Notes under the pieces: generated by a model
Told to the model about the DNA's origin: nothing
Seen by the model: the letters and a program-made list of their open reading frames with translations, nothing else
Database searches by the model: none
Part shown: in pieces, positions 48,769 to 58,754 of the stretch
How the letters are laid out: each line of letters starts with the position of its first letter
Numbering within the stretch: the stretch's first letter is position 1
Assembly (NCBI GenBank): GCA_002162675.1
Contig: MAAE01000048.1
Span: 1-64,000, forward strand
Direction: 5' to 3'
DNA from: Colwellia sp. 39_35_sub15_T18
GTDB taxonomy: Bacteria > Pseudomonadota > Gammaproteobacteria > Enterobacterales > Alteromonadaceae
DNA length: 64,000 nucleotides
Program-made: the position numbers and the translations under genes

Positions 48769-49127
48769 AAAGAGCCGACAATAGTAACATTGTCAGGTCT
48801 TAGGTGAAATTCATACTTTAGTAAACGTTACGCAAACTCAATATGACACTTTTGGAGTAGAGGTTTAAATCTAACCTGACAGTCGCAAAAGCCACCAAAG
48901 CAGTCATAGAGACATGCATCAAAGCGACAGTTCTTTCTTCGACAAAGGAATAAATATCTCAGACCTCCTAATTCATTTTATTGTTGGATGAATAATATTA
49001 TATCGATTTATTTCTTAAGTTCGGATTGTTGAGGGTAAGTGGAAGTTTTATTTAATAGTGGCTATGAGTAAGACCCTAAGCCACCATTAAATAAGATTCT
49101 CGTCTTAGGTTCTTAGCTTTACGTTGA
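48769..49127. other. Intergenic region with two alternative hairpins
   Basis: No gene seen. Stem 1 pairs TTATTTAATAGTGGCT (49048-49063) with AGCCACCATTAAATAA (49079-49094). Stem 2 pairs TAAGACCCTAAG (49069-49080) with CTTAGGTTCTTA (49104-49115). The two share bases 49079-49080, so they exclude each other in full form. The direct repeat CTTTAGTAAACGTTACG (48816-48832) marks the left boundary of this region. Confidence 0.6.
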
Positions 49128-49619
49128 AATGAATCTTACCTTTTTTGGCTTTCACTAGGGTTCCTTGCTACGGTTTTGGTTGTCGTGCTCGCTTTTGGTA
49201 AAGTTATACAGCCCCTTGTCATTTGGTCAGTTGTTCCTCTTGCAATGATAGGTGTTGTGTTTGGCCTAGTTGTGACTGGCGTACTACTGGAGTTCATGGG
49301 GATTTTAGGCCTACTTTCTTTATCTGGCTTATTAATTCAAAACGGAATCATATTGGTAGATAGAATGGATACCGAAATAGAGGAAGGCAAACCTCGTTTT
49401 GATACTATTATTGATTCTGCCGCTAGTCGAGTTCGTCCTGTAGTTCTTGGTTCTTTTACTACTGCTCTTGGTGTTATTCCTTTGTTTTTTGATGCTTTTT
49501 TTCAGTCAATGGCCGTTGTTATTGTTTTCGGATTGAGCTTCGCTACATTACTTACCTTATTGATTGTCCCTGTATTATACGCGACATTCCTAAGAGTGAA
49601 TTCAAACGAGAGTGTGTAA
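49128..49619 (+). pseudogene. RND efflux transporter, C-terminal remnant
   Basis: About 150 codons matching the last fifth of an RND transporter: QPLVIWSVVPLAMIGVVFGL, then GLLIQNGIILVDRMDTEIEEG, AASRVRPVVLGSFTTALG and a final LLIVPVLYATFLRVN. The N-terminal four fifths are missing and no start codon with a binding site is seen. It differs from both intact RND proteins in the window. Direct repeats CTTTAGTWAACGTTACG flank it at 48816-48832 and 49805-49821. Confidence 0.85.
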
Positions 49620-49834
49620 CGGAAAACCTAGCATTGGTTTCAATCGAAATCCTGTGATTAATGTAGTGATTAACTAATTTAAGTCACTACATTATGAAGC
49701 TAAATATGGCATTATTTTATATTGCTGACGAGATTATAATTTTCGAATCCAAGAATATGAGAGACTTGATTAGACTCGAAACTCTAATAGTCTGGGCTAC
49801 TACACTTTAGTTAACGTTACGTGAATAACTAAAA

Positions 49835-50677
49835 CTACATAGCGCTTTTATCGTCAATATGCTTTTTCATGCGATGGCTAGTAGCAAGTACATCAATTTT
49901 TTCTAATGGCTCAATACTAGCCTTTAGTTGCTCTTCTAACTTATCGATGTTCACCGCAGCTAAACATAATTCATTCGCTTTAAACTTGATTTTTTCAGCT
50001 CGGCTTTCCATTTCCTGTTCAATATTTTCACCAAAGCTTTCCATACGCGTTTCAAAGGTATTACCGTCACCGCCTGAAGTCATCATTTCCTTACCTACGG
50101 CCATCATGATGCTGCCCATAGAGCCCATAACCGCTTTTTCTACTGCTGATTCGATGCGCTGTTCAAATTCATCACCAAGCAATTCATCATTGTCTAAGCC
50201 GTCCTCACCAATGGTAAAACCGCGTTCAAGCGTATAGCGCTCAGCAACTTCATCACGAAGGTTTGATAACTCTTTGGTTAAATCAGCACCCACATCATTG
50301 CCTTCACCAAGTAACTCATTAAAAGCTAAGTTAACTCCTTCAAGTGCCAAATCAACACCCTCAGTAGCAATTTTTCTCACTTTAGGCACCATGGCTTTAA
50401 TGCTTGTTGAGTATTGAGTCACTAGTGCCTGTTGCTTGTCATCTAAGTCGATAACTTCACCCGCAACAATTAAAGTTTCATCATTGTTTATTGTATAAAG
50501 TGTCTTTTTGCTTGTTTCGCTAAAAAATTCGATCGTATTTTCATTTATATTAAAGCCCGCAGTTAATTCAACATCACAGGTATCATGCGCCAAGACACTC
50601 ATTGAAGGTAACGTTGCCAGCATGGTAGTGGCCAACAGTGTCGTGCTAAGAAGATTAGACTTTAGTTTCGCTTTCAT
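49835..50677 (-). CDS. yggN: DUF2884 (YggN) family periplasmic protein
   Basis: A 280-residue protein of the DUF2884/YggN family of unknown function. Residues 1-30 form a signal peptide ending SVLA-HDT. The mature region is mainly helical and acidic, with Cys34 and a late Cys (ELCLAA) that could form a disulfide. It begins just beyond the right direct repeat that bounds the RND remnant. Alone on the minus strand. Confidence 0.85.
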   Translation of the reverse strand: MKAKLKSNLLSTTLLATTMLATLPSMSVLAHDTCDVELTAGFNINENTIEFFSETSKKTLYTINNDETLIVAGEVIDLDDKQQALVTQYSTSIKAMVPKVRKIATEGVDLALEGVNLAFNELLGEGNDVGADLTKELSNLRDEVAERYTLERGFTIGEDGLDNDELLGDEFEQRIESAVEKAVMGSMGSIMMAVGKEMMTSGGDGNTFETRMESFGENIEQEMESRAEKIKFKANELCLAAVNIDKLEEQLKASIEPLEKIDVLATSHRMKKHIDDKSAM

Positions 50678-50899
50678 TGCGCTTTCCTTGTATTAAAATA
50701 AGTGATTACGTTTTCAAATAACGCTATGGTTTTTATTATGGTATTTAACTCTTGTTTACAATTATTGTTTACAAAAGCGATGCCAACTTTATTTTATATA
50801 TTTTTCAATAAGATAATAAAAAACTATTTGACTTCAATATAAGCATTATCAATTTTTGGTAAAATTTACCAAATAATGGTGTTTTATACTTAGTAAAAA

Positions 50900-52060
50900 T
50901 CAATCATTTTGCATTTCAAATAATCGCGACTGGCAACGTTGAAACTCAAAGGCTAATTGCTGCCCTTGATAAAGCTCATCAATATCAACTTCAGCACTAA
51001 CAATTAGTTTAACTTTTCTATCATAAAACTCATCAACCAAAGCAATAAAGCGCCTTGCTTCATCATCTAACTGTCGTAAGTCTGCCAATAAAACACCGCT
51101 ACGTTGGTAACGATCTTCGACACCTGAAAATACCGCCGGCACAAGTTTGCCAGAAAATTTAGGCACATTGCTGAGCAGTACAATATCAAACTGGTCGGCT
51201 AGTTTAATATAATCGCGCTGACTACGTGGGCCTGCGCATAAAGCAAAAAAATCAAACCAAATAACCTTATTCGATAAGCCAAGATAAGAGATCTGGCGAT
51301 AATTAATGGTTATAAGGCCTTTATTAACAGCACCTACATTAGTTAATGCTTGATAGCGTTTACTCAGCAAGTATTCTCCGGCTTGCGCGGTTAAAAAGTA
51401 ATTGCTGTATCGTGATGTATGTTCAGTTGCAAGCCGATGGTCAAGGTCGCCATCAATAGAAATAACCTGACAATGTTGATTAATCAAGGCAATTGTTGGT
51501 AAAAATCGCTCTCGTTGTAAACCATTTCGATAAAGCTGCTCAGGCTTGCAATTTGATGTCGCTACTAAGGTAACGCCACAAGCAAATAATTGCGCAAACA
51601 GGCCTGACAAAATCATGGCATCGCCAATATCACTGACATAAAATTCGTCGAAGCAGAGTAAATCAAACTCTTGCGCCCATTGCTTGGCAATATGAAGTAA
51701 TGGCTCTTCACTGCTGGTATTTTGCTTGGTAAGCTCATTGAGTTGTCGATGAACGTCTTCCATAAAACGGTGAAAGTGAATACGTTTTTTATTATTCAGT
51801 TGAATGTTTTGATAGAATAAATCCATCAGCATGGTTTTGCCACGCCCGACCCGACCATGAAAATAGAGTCCCCTAACAGCGGGTTTTGGCACTTTGAATA
51901 ACTGGCTAATCGTTGCAATTATTAATGAGGTGGTAGTGTTTTGTGCTGGCGATTGTACAAGTTGCGTGGTTAATGATGATAAAGCGGTAACTGCCGCCAA
52001 CTGTGCCTTGTCTTCACAAAGCACTTGTTGTCGGATTAGTTGCTGATATTGTTCAAACAA
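50900..52060 (-). CDS. zapE: Cell division ATPase ZapE (AFG1 family)
   Basis: ZapE is an AAA-type ATPase that acts at the constricting division ring. The 386 residues show Walker A GRVGRGKT (residues 69-76), Walker B LLCFDEFYVSDIGDA (near 134) and the family segment VATSNCKPEQLYRNGLQRERF. TTG at 52060 is the only reasonable start, since a stop lies three codons upstream; no good binding site is visible. It lies 41 bp after dbpA on the same strand and may be cotranscribed. Confidence 0.92.
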   Translation of the reverse strand: MFEQYQQLIRQQVLCEDKAQLAAVTALSSLTTQLVQSPAQNTTTSLIIATISQLFKVPKPAVRGLYFHGRVGRGKTMLMDLFYQNIQLNNKKRIHFHRFMEDVHRQLNELTKQNTSSEEPLLHIAKQWAQEFDLLCFDEFYVSDIGDAMILSGLFAQLFACGVTLVATSNCKPEQLYRNGLQRERFLPTIALINQHCQVISIDGDLDHRLATEHTSRYSNYFLTAQAGEYLLSKRYQALTNVGAVNKGLITINYRQISYLGLSNKVIWFDFFALCAGPRSQRDYIKLADQFDIVLLSNVPKFSGKLVPAVFSGVEDRYQRSGVLLADLRQLDDEARRFIALVDEFYDRKVKLIVSAEVDIDELYQGQQLAFEFQRCQSRLFEMQND

Positions 52061-52101
52061 AGCAAAAGTTTAGCTAAAATAAATTAAAATAAGTAAATGG
52101 C

Positions 52102-53520
52102 TTAAACCGTTAAGTGACGCACTTTAAAAGTTCGACCTTTCATTTTGCCGGTAGATAGCTTTTTCAATGCTAACTTTAATACTTTTTTATTAACCGCTAC
52201 ATAGGCTTTAATATCGAGGACATTGATTTTCCCCACATCAGCACCGTTAATATCGCCAGTGCCTTTTGCGGTAAGTGCCCCTAGAATATCACCTGGACGA
52301 ACTTTTTGTTTTTTGCCGCCATCAATTTGAATAGTCGACATTTTTGCTTGTAACCTAGGCTTAGCTAATACCTCACTTGTTGGTAGTAGTTCCGCTTTGA
52401 TGGTTTGCTCTAATTCGTCTTCGAGTAAACCAACTTTATAACTTTCTTTATCACTAAAAATCGATAAAGCCTTACCGGTACTGCCTGCGCGCCCCGTTCG
52501 ACCAATACGGTGAATGTGCACTTCGCTATCATGAGCAATATGATAGTTAATCACGACATCAAGCGAGTCTATGTCTAAACCACGGGCGGCAACATCGGTG
52601 GCAACTAAAACAGCAACACTTTTATTGGCAAATCTAAGTAGGGTTTGATCTCTATCGCGCTGCTCTAAATCGCCGTGCAAAGCCAAGACACTAAAACCAT
52701 CATTGTGTAACCCTTGACACACTGCCTGAGTTTCTTTTTTGGTGTTACAAAAAATAACCGTTGACTCAACAGGGTTTGCCATCAGTAATAAGCGAGTCGC
52801 TTCAAACCTTTCATTATCGTCAGCAACATGGAAAAAATGTTGATTGATACTAGTTTTATCTTCACTAGCACTCACTTTAGCGACAATAGGATCTGTCATA
52901 ATACTTTCACTAATGACCTTGATTTGCTTGGGAAAAGTGGCACTAAATAAGAGTGTTTGGCGATCAACGGGTGTGCGTTCAATAATATTATCAAGGGCAG
53001 CTTCAAAGCCCATTTCTAGCATGCGATCGGCTTCATCAAGCACAAGTAAATTTAAATGTTCGAGTTTCAATGTGCCTTTAATTACATGCTCTTCAATGCG
53101 CCCTGGCGTACCGACAATAATATGGGCACCATGCTCTAACGAGCCAATTTGTGGACCAAACGGTGTGCCGCCACATAAAGTCAGCACTTTAATATTATGA
53201 ATTGTTCGCGCCAATTTACGAATTTCTTTAGCCACTTGATCTGCCAACTCTCTGGTTGGGCAAAGTACCATCGACTGAATTCTAAAGCGCTTAACTTGCA
53301 ACTTTTCCAACATCGCTAAACCAAAAGCAGCGGTTTTACCTGAGCCTGTCTTACCTTGAGCGATAACATCCTTACCCGCAAGCATAGGCGGTAAACTTTG
53401 CGCTTGAATAGGCGTCATTTGTTCATAGCCAAGTGAAGATAAATTCTCCAATAACTCGACTGGTAAATTCAATGATGAAAAATCAAGGCTAGTGTTTTGA
53501 GTATCTGTTGATGAATGCAA
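52102..53520 (-). CDS. dbpA: ATP-dependent RNA helicase DbpA
   Basis: DbpA is a DEAD-box helicase specific for hairpin 92 of 23S rRNA, used in large-subunit assembly. The 472 residues have the Q motif, Walker A GKTGSGKT (56-63), DEAD (162-165), SAT and HRIGRTGRAG, and at the C-terminus the DbpA RNA-binding domain (about 395-472, RPGDILGALTAKGTGDINGA). TTG at 53520 is the start, with GAGG eight bases upstream. Confidence 0.95.
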   Translation of the reverse strand: MHSSTDTQNTSLDFSSLNLPVELLENLSSLGYEQMTPIQAQSLPPMLAGKDVIAQGKTGSGKTAAFGLAMLEKLQVKRFRIQSMVLCPTRELADQVAKEIRKLARTIHNIKVLTLCGGTPFGPQIGSLEHGAHIIVGTPGRIEEHVIKGTLKLEHLNLLVLDEADRMLEMGFEAALDNIIERTPVDRQTLLFSATFPKQIKVISESIMTDPIVAKVSASEDKTSINQHFFHVADDNERFEATRLLLMANPVESTVIFCNTKKETQAVCQGLHNDGFSVLALHGDLEQRDRDQTLLRFANKSVAVLVATDVAARGLDIDSLDVVINYHIAHDSEVHIHRIGRTGRAGSTGKALSIFSDKESYKVGLLEDELEQTIKAELLPTSEVLAKPRLQAKMSTIQIDGGKKQKVRPGDILGALTAKGTGDINGADVGKINVLDIKAYVAVNKKVLKLALKKLSTGKMKGRTFKVRHLTV

Positions 53521-53629
53521 GGTGGTTACCTCTAGTTATAGCAAGTCATATTAATTAAAAAACTTTCATGAGAAAGTGATTGCGCGCATAATAACAGCAA
53601 ATCTATTCTAGCCCTAGTGTTAACTAAAG

Positions 53630-54082
53630 ATGACAATAAAATTTGATGGTGCTTTAGCCGCCGAGTGGCAAACGTTACATAATAGCCATGAGAAATATGA
53701 GAATTTTTCTTTATTGATCAAGCTCTTTGCTGTTGCTATGACATCAATTGCCATTATTTTTTCTTTCTCGGTGCTATTAACTTTATCTTTGCTAGCAATT
53801 TTATGGCTGCAGGAAGGGATATGGAAAACGTTTCAAGCAAGAACTAGCGATCGTATTGAAAATATAGAACAAGCAATCGCGATCACAGAAACTAGCACTA
53901 CTAATGCTAAAAATAAGAATAAAACTGTCGCGTTTCAGTTTTATCGCCAATGGGCAAATAACCGCCCTACCGCTGTAAACTTAATCGCTAGTTATATAAA
54001 GAACGCTTTAAAGCCAACGGTGATTTATCCCTATTTACCCTTAATGCTAGTAACACAATTAATTTCACTATATTCAATATAA
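53630..54082 (+). CDS. Hypothetical membrane protein, 150 aa
   Basis: I do not recognise a family. Hydrophobic segments lie at about residues 28-48, 48-64 and 130-148; the middle is basic and likely cytoplasmic (RTSDRIENIEQAI). The gene sits in the divergent gap from dbpA and is followed 12 bp later by the DUF2986 gene, so the two are probably one transcript. Confidence 0.65.
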   Translation: MTIKFDGALAAEWQTLHNSHEKYENFSLLIKLFAVAMTSIAIIFSFSVLLTLSLLAILWLQEGIWKTFQARTSDRIENIEQAIAITETSTTNAKNKNKTVAFQFYRQWANNRPTAVNLIASYIKNALKPTVIYPYLPLMLVTQLISLYSI

Positions 54083-54094
54083 GAGTCAAAACAA

Positions 54095-54247
54095 ATGAAC
54101 AGAAAGAAAAAGATCAATGCAACGTTAAAAAAGAAACAAAAAAAAGCTAATGCTAAATTGCATACCAGCAATAAACCACGTTATATCTCTAAAGCTGAAC
54201 GCGTCAAGTTAGAAGAAGCAACTATAGAAGATAAAAAAACGAGTTAA
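54095..54247 (+). CDS. DUF2986 family small basic protein
   Basis: A 50-residue protein, MNRKKKINATLKKKQKKANA at the start and KPRYISKAERVKLEE later, the pattern of DUF2986 proteins of marine gammaproteobacteria. It is very basic, likely contacts RNA or ribosomes, but no function is established. It follows the membrane protein by 12 bp. Its stop codon is inside the stem of a strong terminator. Confidence 0.85.
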   Translation: MNRKKKINATLKKKQKKANAKLHTSNKPRYISKAERVKLEEATIEDKKTS

Positions 54248-54269
54248 CAGACTGCTGTTAACTCGTTTT
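54236..54269 (+). terminator. Rho-independent terminator overlapping the DUF2986 stop
   Basis: A 15-bp perfect stem, AAAACGAGTTAACAG / CTGTTAACTCGTTTT, with a 4-base loop (ACTG) and a following AT-rich run. It includes the last codons of the DUF2986 gene. Confidence 0.9.
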
Positions 54270-54332
54270 ATTCATCATTATAACTATGTCAGGCTAAGTT
54301 TTCTTTAAAGGTATTTATTCAGCTTAGCAATA

Positions 54333-54420
54333 TTTATCACAGACGCACTACACTGAGAATAACAAAGTCTCCGTGTAGGCTCGAAGAGCCCTCTGTGAAG
54401 CATCGCGGCTCGGTGGTAAA
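54333..54420 (-). repeat. Dispersed palindromic element, copy E (reverse)
   Basis: Same family in the opposite orientation: TTTATCACAGAC on the left, CTCGGTGGTAAA on the right, with the core GGCTC-GAA-GAGCC. Outside the inverted repeats the flanks GTATTTATTCAGCTTAG and CAGTTATCTT match the reverse complement of those around copies C and D. It lies between the DUF2986 and the RND operons. Confidence 0.9.
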
Positions 54421-54434
54421 CAGTTATCTTAAAG

Positions 54435-57400
54435 CTAACTTTCTACTTGCTCACCTTTAAACTTCTCACGCATACGTTGTACTAAAAAGTAAAAGTAAGG
54501 CACTAATAAGGTGCCGAACAGGGTAGCGGCTACCATACCTGCCAGCACGGTAATACCTAATGAAACACGGCTTCCCGCGCCCGCACCTGTCGCAAAGACT
54601 AAAGGTAACACCCCTAAAATAAAAGAAAATGCCGTCATTAACACCGCTCTAAAACGCATTTTAGCGGCATTGAGTGCCGCATTAAAAATGGTTTCTCCTG
54701 CGGCACGCTGCTCCATAGCAAACTCAACAATTAAAATAGCGGTTTTGGTTGATAAGCCTATTAATAACACTAAACCAACTTGTGCATAAATATTATTCGC
54801 CATACCGACGGTATACAAAGCTAACATGGCGCCAAACAGTGCTAATGGCACAGCAGCGATAACAGAGAATGGAATAGTCCAACTTTCATACTGAGCCACC
54901 AAAAACAAATAAACAAACAAAATAGCCAAAGCAAAAAGAATAGGGGCTAAATCACCTGCTTCTATTTCTTGTTTAGATTGTCCTGACCATTCATAAATGT
55001 AACCTTGCGGTAAGTTACTTGCTAACTCTTCCATAACCGCAATAGCTTGCCCTGACGAGTAACCCAATGCGGGTTGTCCAGTAATACTAGCACTTCGATA
55101 AAGATTGAAGTGGTTAATGGTTGTTGGCCCTAAAATAGGTGTTAATTTAGCCAAGGTTGTTAACGGCACCATGTCATTGTCTTTATTACGCACATAATAG
55201 TGACTTAAGTCAGACGGCTCGTTACGGTATTCTGTTTCTGCTTGAATAATAACCCGGTACGTTCTGCTAAACTGGCTAAAATCATTAATATATAATGAGC
55301 CCAGTTGAGCTTGTAAAGTAACAAAAACATCTGATAAAGCAACACCTTGAGCCTTAGCCTTATTTCTATCTACCTCTAAAAAGTACTGAGGTACGTTGGC
55401 ACGAAAAGTACTAAAAACACGATTTAATTCAGGACGTTGATTAGCTTCGTAAATCAAGCCATTCATTACCTGAGCTAATGCTGCGGGATCTCGACCTTCA
55501 CTGTCTTGTAATTTAAACTCAAAACCTGAGCTAGTACCTAAACCAGGAATAGGAGGAGGATTAAACACCATAATTTGTGCTTCAGGCATTGACCACAACT
55601 GTCCCATTAATCGAGTGATAACTTGTCGTAAGCCAAGCTCTGACGTCGTTCTTTCTTCCCAATCTTTCAAGATAATAATCGCTAAGCCATTATTTGAACC
55701 TGCACCACCTATTAAAGAGTTACCACTCACCGAAACTAAATCTTCAACCGCAGGATCATCAGTAATTATTTTGCTTATTTTATCGAGGACTGCTTGGGTT
55801 CTGTTACTTGAAGCCGCATCAGGCAGCTGAATATCAACAAATAAATAACCTTGATCCTCATTAGGTAAAAATGCGGTCGGCACTACTGCAGTTAACCAGC
55901 CCGCACTCACAAAAAGAATAGCCGCAAAAACACCGACACGTGCCACTCTTTTTAATAAAAAGCTAACGGCATTGGTATAACCTAAGGTTGATTTCTTAAT
56001 AACACGCTCAAAAGGTTGCAACCAAGCAATAGGCTTCATGTGTTCTTTACTTAGTAACACAGTACAAAGCGCAGGACTTAATGTGAGTGCATTGATTGAA
56101 GAAATAATCACCGCAAAAGAAATAGTGACTGAAAATTGCTTGTAAAGCTCACCGGTAATGCCCGGCATAAAAGCAACAGGTACAAAAACCGCTAATAAAA
56201 CTAATGTTGTGGCAATAATAGGCCCTGAAACTTGCTCCATTGCCTTAGTTACTGCTTCTTTAATGGGTAGTTGTTCTTCTTTTAATATTCGCTCTACATT
56301 TTCAATAACAATGATGGCATCATCAACCACAATACCGATAGCGAGTACTAGGCCAAATAACGTTATGGTATTTATGGAGTACCCCATCACTAACATAAAC
56401 GCAAAAGTGCCAATCAATGAAACAGGAATAGCCAAGGTGGGAATAATGGTAGCTCGCCAGTTTTGTAAGAATATAAACACCACAAGAATAACTAACCCTA
56501 CGGCTTGGAATAAAGTCACTTTAACTTCTTCCATTGAGCGATAAATAAACTCAGTGGTGTCATAAGGAATGACATATTCTAAGCCGTCAGGAAAACGCTC
56601 GGCAAGTTTTACCATTTCAGCCTTAACTAAACTAGCAACTTCAGTGGCATTAGCGTCAGGTAATTGATATATAACTAAAAAAGCGGTTTCATTACCATTT
56701 AACCGTGCTCTCGTTTCATAATTTTCAGCGCCAAGTTCGATGCGAGCAATATCATTAAGCCTGACAAAATTACCACTTTCTTGCGCGCGAATAACTGTTT
56801 GACCAAATTCTTCTGGGGTTTTAAGCCGTCCTTTCGCTTGAATTGAATATTCAAATTGCTGATTAGGTAGTGTTGGGCTAGCACCAAACTTACCTGCAGC
56901 CACAATCATATTCTGTTCTTGTAAAGCTTGTTGCACTTCAGCAACCGTTACATTAAGCGAGGTCATGCGTTCAGGGTTAAGCCAAGCACGCATACTATAC
57001 GTCATTTCACCCATGACCATAGCCGAGGCAACACCTTTAATACGACCTAGTGGCTCGACAAGATAATTAGTGGCATAATTACTTAAAAAAAGCTGATCTA
57101 ATTCCGCTTGTTTTGAGTACAAAGTTACACCAAGTAACATGCTACTTGATTGTTTTTTAACATTAACACCTTGACGAGTAACCTCTTCAGGCAAGGAGCT
57201 GGTTGCTAAAGCGACGCGGTTTTGCACATTAACCTGAGCAATATCACCGTCAGTGCCCACTTTAAAAAACACAGTAATAACGGCACTACCATTATTTGAT
57301 GCTGAAGATTGAATATACATCATATCTTCAACACCATTAATTTGCTCTTCAATGGGCCTTATGACAGATTCTTCAACAACTTGTGCACTTGCTCCCGGGT

Positions 57401-57548
57401 AAACCGCTGTTATTTGCACCTGTGGAGGAGTGATTTCTGGGTACATGTTTACGGGCAAAACACCCATCGCGATAAGGCCAGCTAGTGTTATGACAATTGA
57501 AATAACAAAAGCAAACTTAGGGCGATTTATAAAAGTTTTACTGATCAT
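54435..57548 (-). CDS. Second RND efflux pump, inner-membrane transporter
   Basis: A 1037-residue HAE1/AcrB-type transporter, with the membrane motif FGLVLAIGIVVDDAIIVIEN (near residue 395) bearing the proton-relay Asp residues, and two periplasmic domains. It starts ATG at 57548, 15 bp after the adaptor stop. It is clearly distinct in sequence from the pump at 25-28 kb. No outer-membrane factor gene or local regulator is next to it. Substrates are unknown. Confidence 0.94.
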   Translation of the reverse strand: MISKTFINRPKFAFVISIVITLAGLIAMGVLPVNMYPEITPPQVQITAVYPGASAQVVEESVIRPIEEQINGVEDMMYIQSSASNNGSAVITVFFKVGTDGDIAQVNVQNRVALATSSLPEEVTRQGVNVKKQSSSMLLGVTLYSKQAELDQLFLSNYATNYLVEPLGRIKGVASAMVMGEMTYSMRAWLNPERMTSLNVTVAEVQQALQEQNMIVAAGKFGASPTLPNQQFEYSIQAKGRLKTPEEFGQTVIRAQESGNFVRLNDIARIELGAENYETRARLNGNETAFLVIYQLPDANATEVASLVKAEMVKLAERFPDGLEYVIPYDTTEFIYRSMEEVKVTLFQAVGLVILVVFIFLQNWRATIIPTLAIPVSLIGTFAFMLVMGYSINTITLFGLVLAIGIVVDDAIIVIENVERILKEEQLPIKEAVTKAMEQVSGPIIATTLVLLAVFVPVAFMPGITGELYKQFSVTISFAVIISSINALTLSPALCTVLLSKEHMKPIAWLQPFERVIKKSTLGYTNAVSFLLKRVARVGVFAAILFVSAGWLTAVVPTAFLPNEDQGYLFVDIQLPDAASSNRTQAVLDKISKIITDDPAVEDLVSVSGNSLIGGAGSNNGLAIIILKDWEERTTSELGLRQVITRLMGQLWSMPEAQIMVFNPPPIPGLGTSSGFEFKLQDSEGRDPAALAQVMNGLIYEANQRPELNRVFSTFRANVPQYFLEVDRNKAKAQGVALSDVFVTLQAQLGSLYINDFSQFSRTYRVIIQAETEYRNEPSDLSHYYVRNKDNDMVPLTTLAKLTPILGPTTINHFNLYRSASITGQPALGYSSGQAIAVMEELASNLPQGYIYEWSGQSKQEIEAGDLAPILFALAILFVYLFLVAQYESWTIPFSVIAAVPLALFGAMLALYTVGMANNIYAQVGLVLLIGLSTKTAILIVEFAMEQRAAGETIFNAALNAAKMRFRAVLMTAFSFILGVLPLVFATGAGAGSRVSLGITVLAGMVAATLFGTLLVPYFYFLVQRMREKFKGEQVES

Positions 57549-57563
57549 GACGTTAGCCCTAAA

Positions 57564-58754
57564 TTACGTTGCGGTTTTGCTCTCAATATTCATTTCAGAA
57601 ATTGTGCCTGTGATAGCATCAACTACTTTAGGAACAGCGTTAACTTCTATACCAGCCTTTACTTTTTGTAAGCCTTCAATAATAACTTTTTCACCCAGCT
57701 CAAGACCTTTTTCAACCACCCACATAGCATTCAATCGACGACCTAAAAAAACATGGCGTTGAGCCACTATATTTTTATTGTCGACAACTAACACAAATTT
57801 ACCTTGTTGATTCTCTTGCACTGCCGCTTGAGGAACTAACACCATGCTTTCTTTATCTTGACTTTCTAGCACCAAGGTAACAAACAAACCAGGAATAATA
57901 ATACCATTAGGATTAGCAAACGTAGCCCTTAGCTCAATAGTACCCATGCCTTGCTCTATTTTAGTATCAGCAAAATCAAATACGCCCTTTTCCGGATATT
58001 CTGAATTATTAGGTAAACGTAGTGAAATATCAGCGGCTAACGATTTAGAATTATTATTACTGCGTTGTTCTTGTAGGTGAGAAATATAAACGTCTTCTTC
58101 TACCTGAAAATTAACATACATAGGGTCGGTCAGTGTTAAAGTCGCTAAAATATCACTGGTAGGTCCAACGACATTACCCACATTATAATTAACTTTACCT
58201 ACCCTACCGGTAAAAGGCGCAGTAATAATGGTGTAACTTAAATTTAATTCTGCTTTTTCAACAACAGCTTGGGCTGATGCTACCGCGGCTTTTGCTTGCG
58301 ACTCTTCAGTTGTTAATCGGTCAAAATCTGATTGGGAAATATAACCATCGCCAATTAACTCTTTAGCACGCTTCAAGTTACGGATTGCATTATCTTCACC
58401 TGATTTTCTACTACTTAAATCAGCCTGAGCCGATGTTAATTCAGCTTGATAAGCAGAGGGATCAATTTTCAACAATACTTGATCTTTTTTAACAATAGAG
58501 CCTTCTCTAAAATTACGTTCAACTAACTCACCTTCAACACGGGCACGTAAATTAGCTTCTTGAGAGGCTTCTGTGCGAGCAACAAATTCTCGATAACGAC
58601 CAATTTCTTGCGTTTTTACCTGATAAACAGAGACCGCTGGAGCAGGAGGTGCCACTTGCTTTTTAGGCTCTGAACAAGCAAGAAGTGTTAGTGAAAACAA
58701 ACTTAATAAGGTGATTTTAAAAAGTTTAGTAAATGGAGTTGTGCGCTTAACCAT
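57564..58754 (-). CDS. RND efflux pump lipoprotein adaptor (AcrA-type)
   Basis: A 396-residue periplasmic adaptor. ATG at 58754 has AAGGA eight bases upstream and gives a lipobox (LTLLAC-S, Cys27), so it is a lipoprotein like AcrA; the frame upstream to 58832 is not used. Alpha-hairpin and lipoyl segments are visible (REGSIVKKDQVLLKID, TITAPFTGRVGKVNYNVG). First gene of the operon. Confidence 0.93.
   Translation of the reverse strand: MVKRTTPFTKLFKITLLSLFSLTLLACSEPKKQVAPPAPAVSVYQVKTQEIGRYREFVARTEASQEANLRARVEGELVERNFREGSIVKKDQVLLKIDPSAYQAELTSAQADLSSRKSGEDNAIRNLKRAKELIGDGYISQSDFDRLTTEESQAKAAVASAQAVVEKAELNLSYTIITAPFTGRVGKVNYNVGNVVGPTSDILATLTLTDPMYVNFQVEEDVYISHLQEQRSNNNSKSLAADISLRLPNNSEYPEKGVFDFADTKIEQGMGTIELRATFANPNGIIIPGLFVTLVLESQDKESMVLVPQAAVQENQQGKFVLVVDNKNIVAQRHVFLGRRLNAMWVVEKGLELGEKVIIEGLQKVKAGIEVNAVPKVVDAITGTISEMNIESKTAT

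Noticed and set aside
53501-53629. Divergent regulatory dyad between dbpA and the 150-aa gene
   Set aside because: No clear palindrome or promoter pair is seen by eye.
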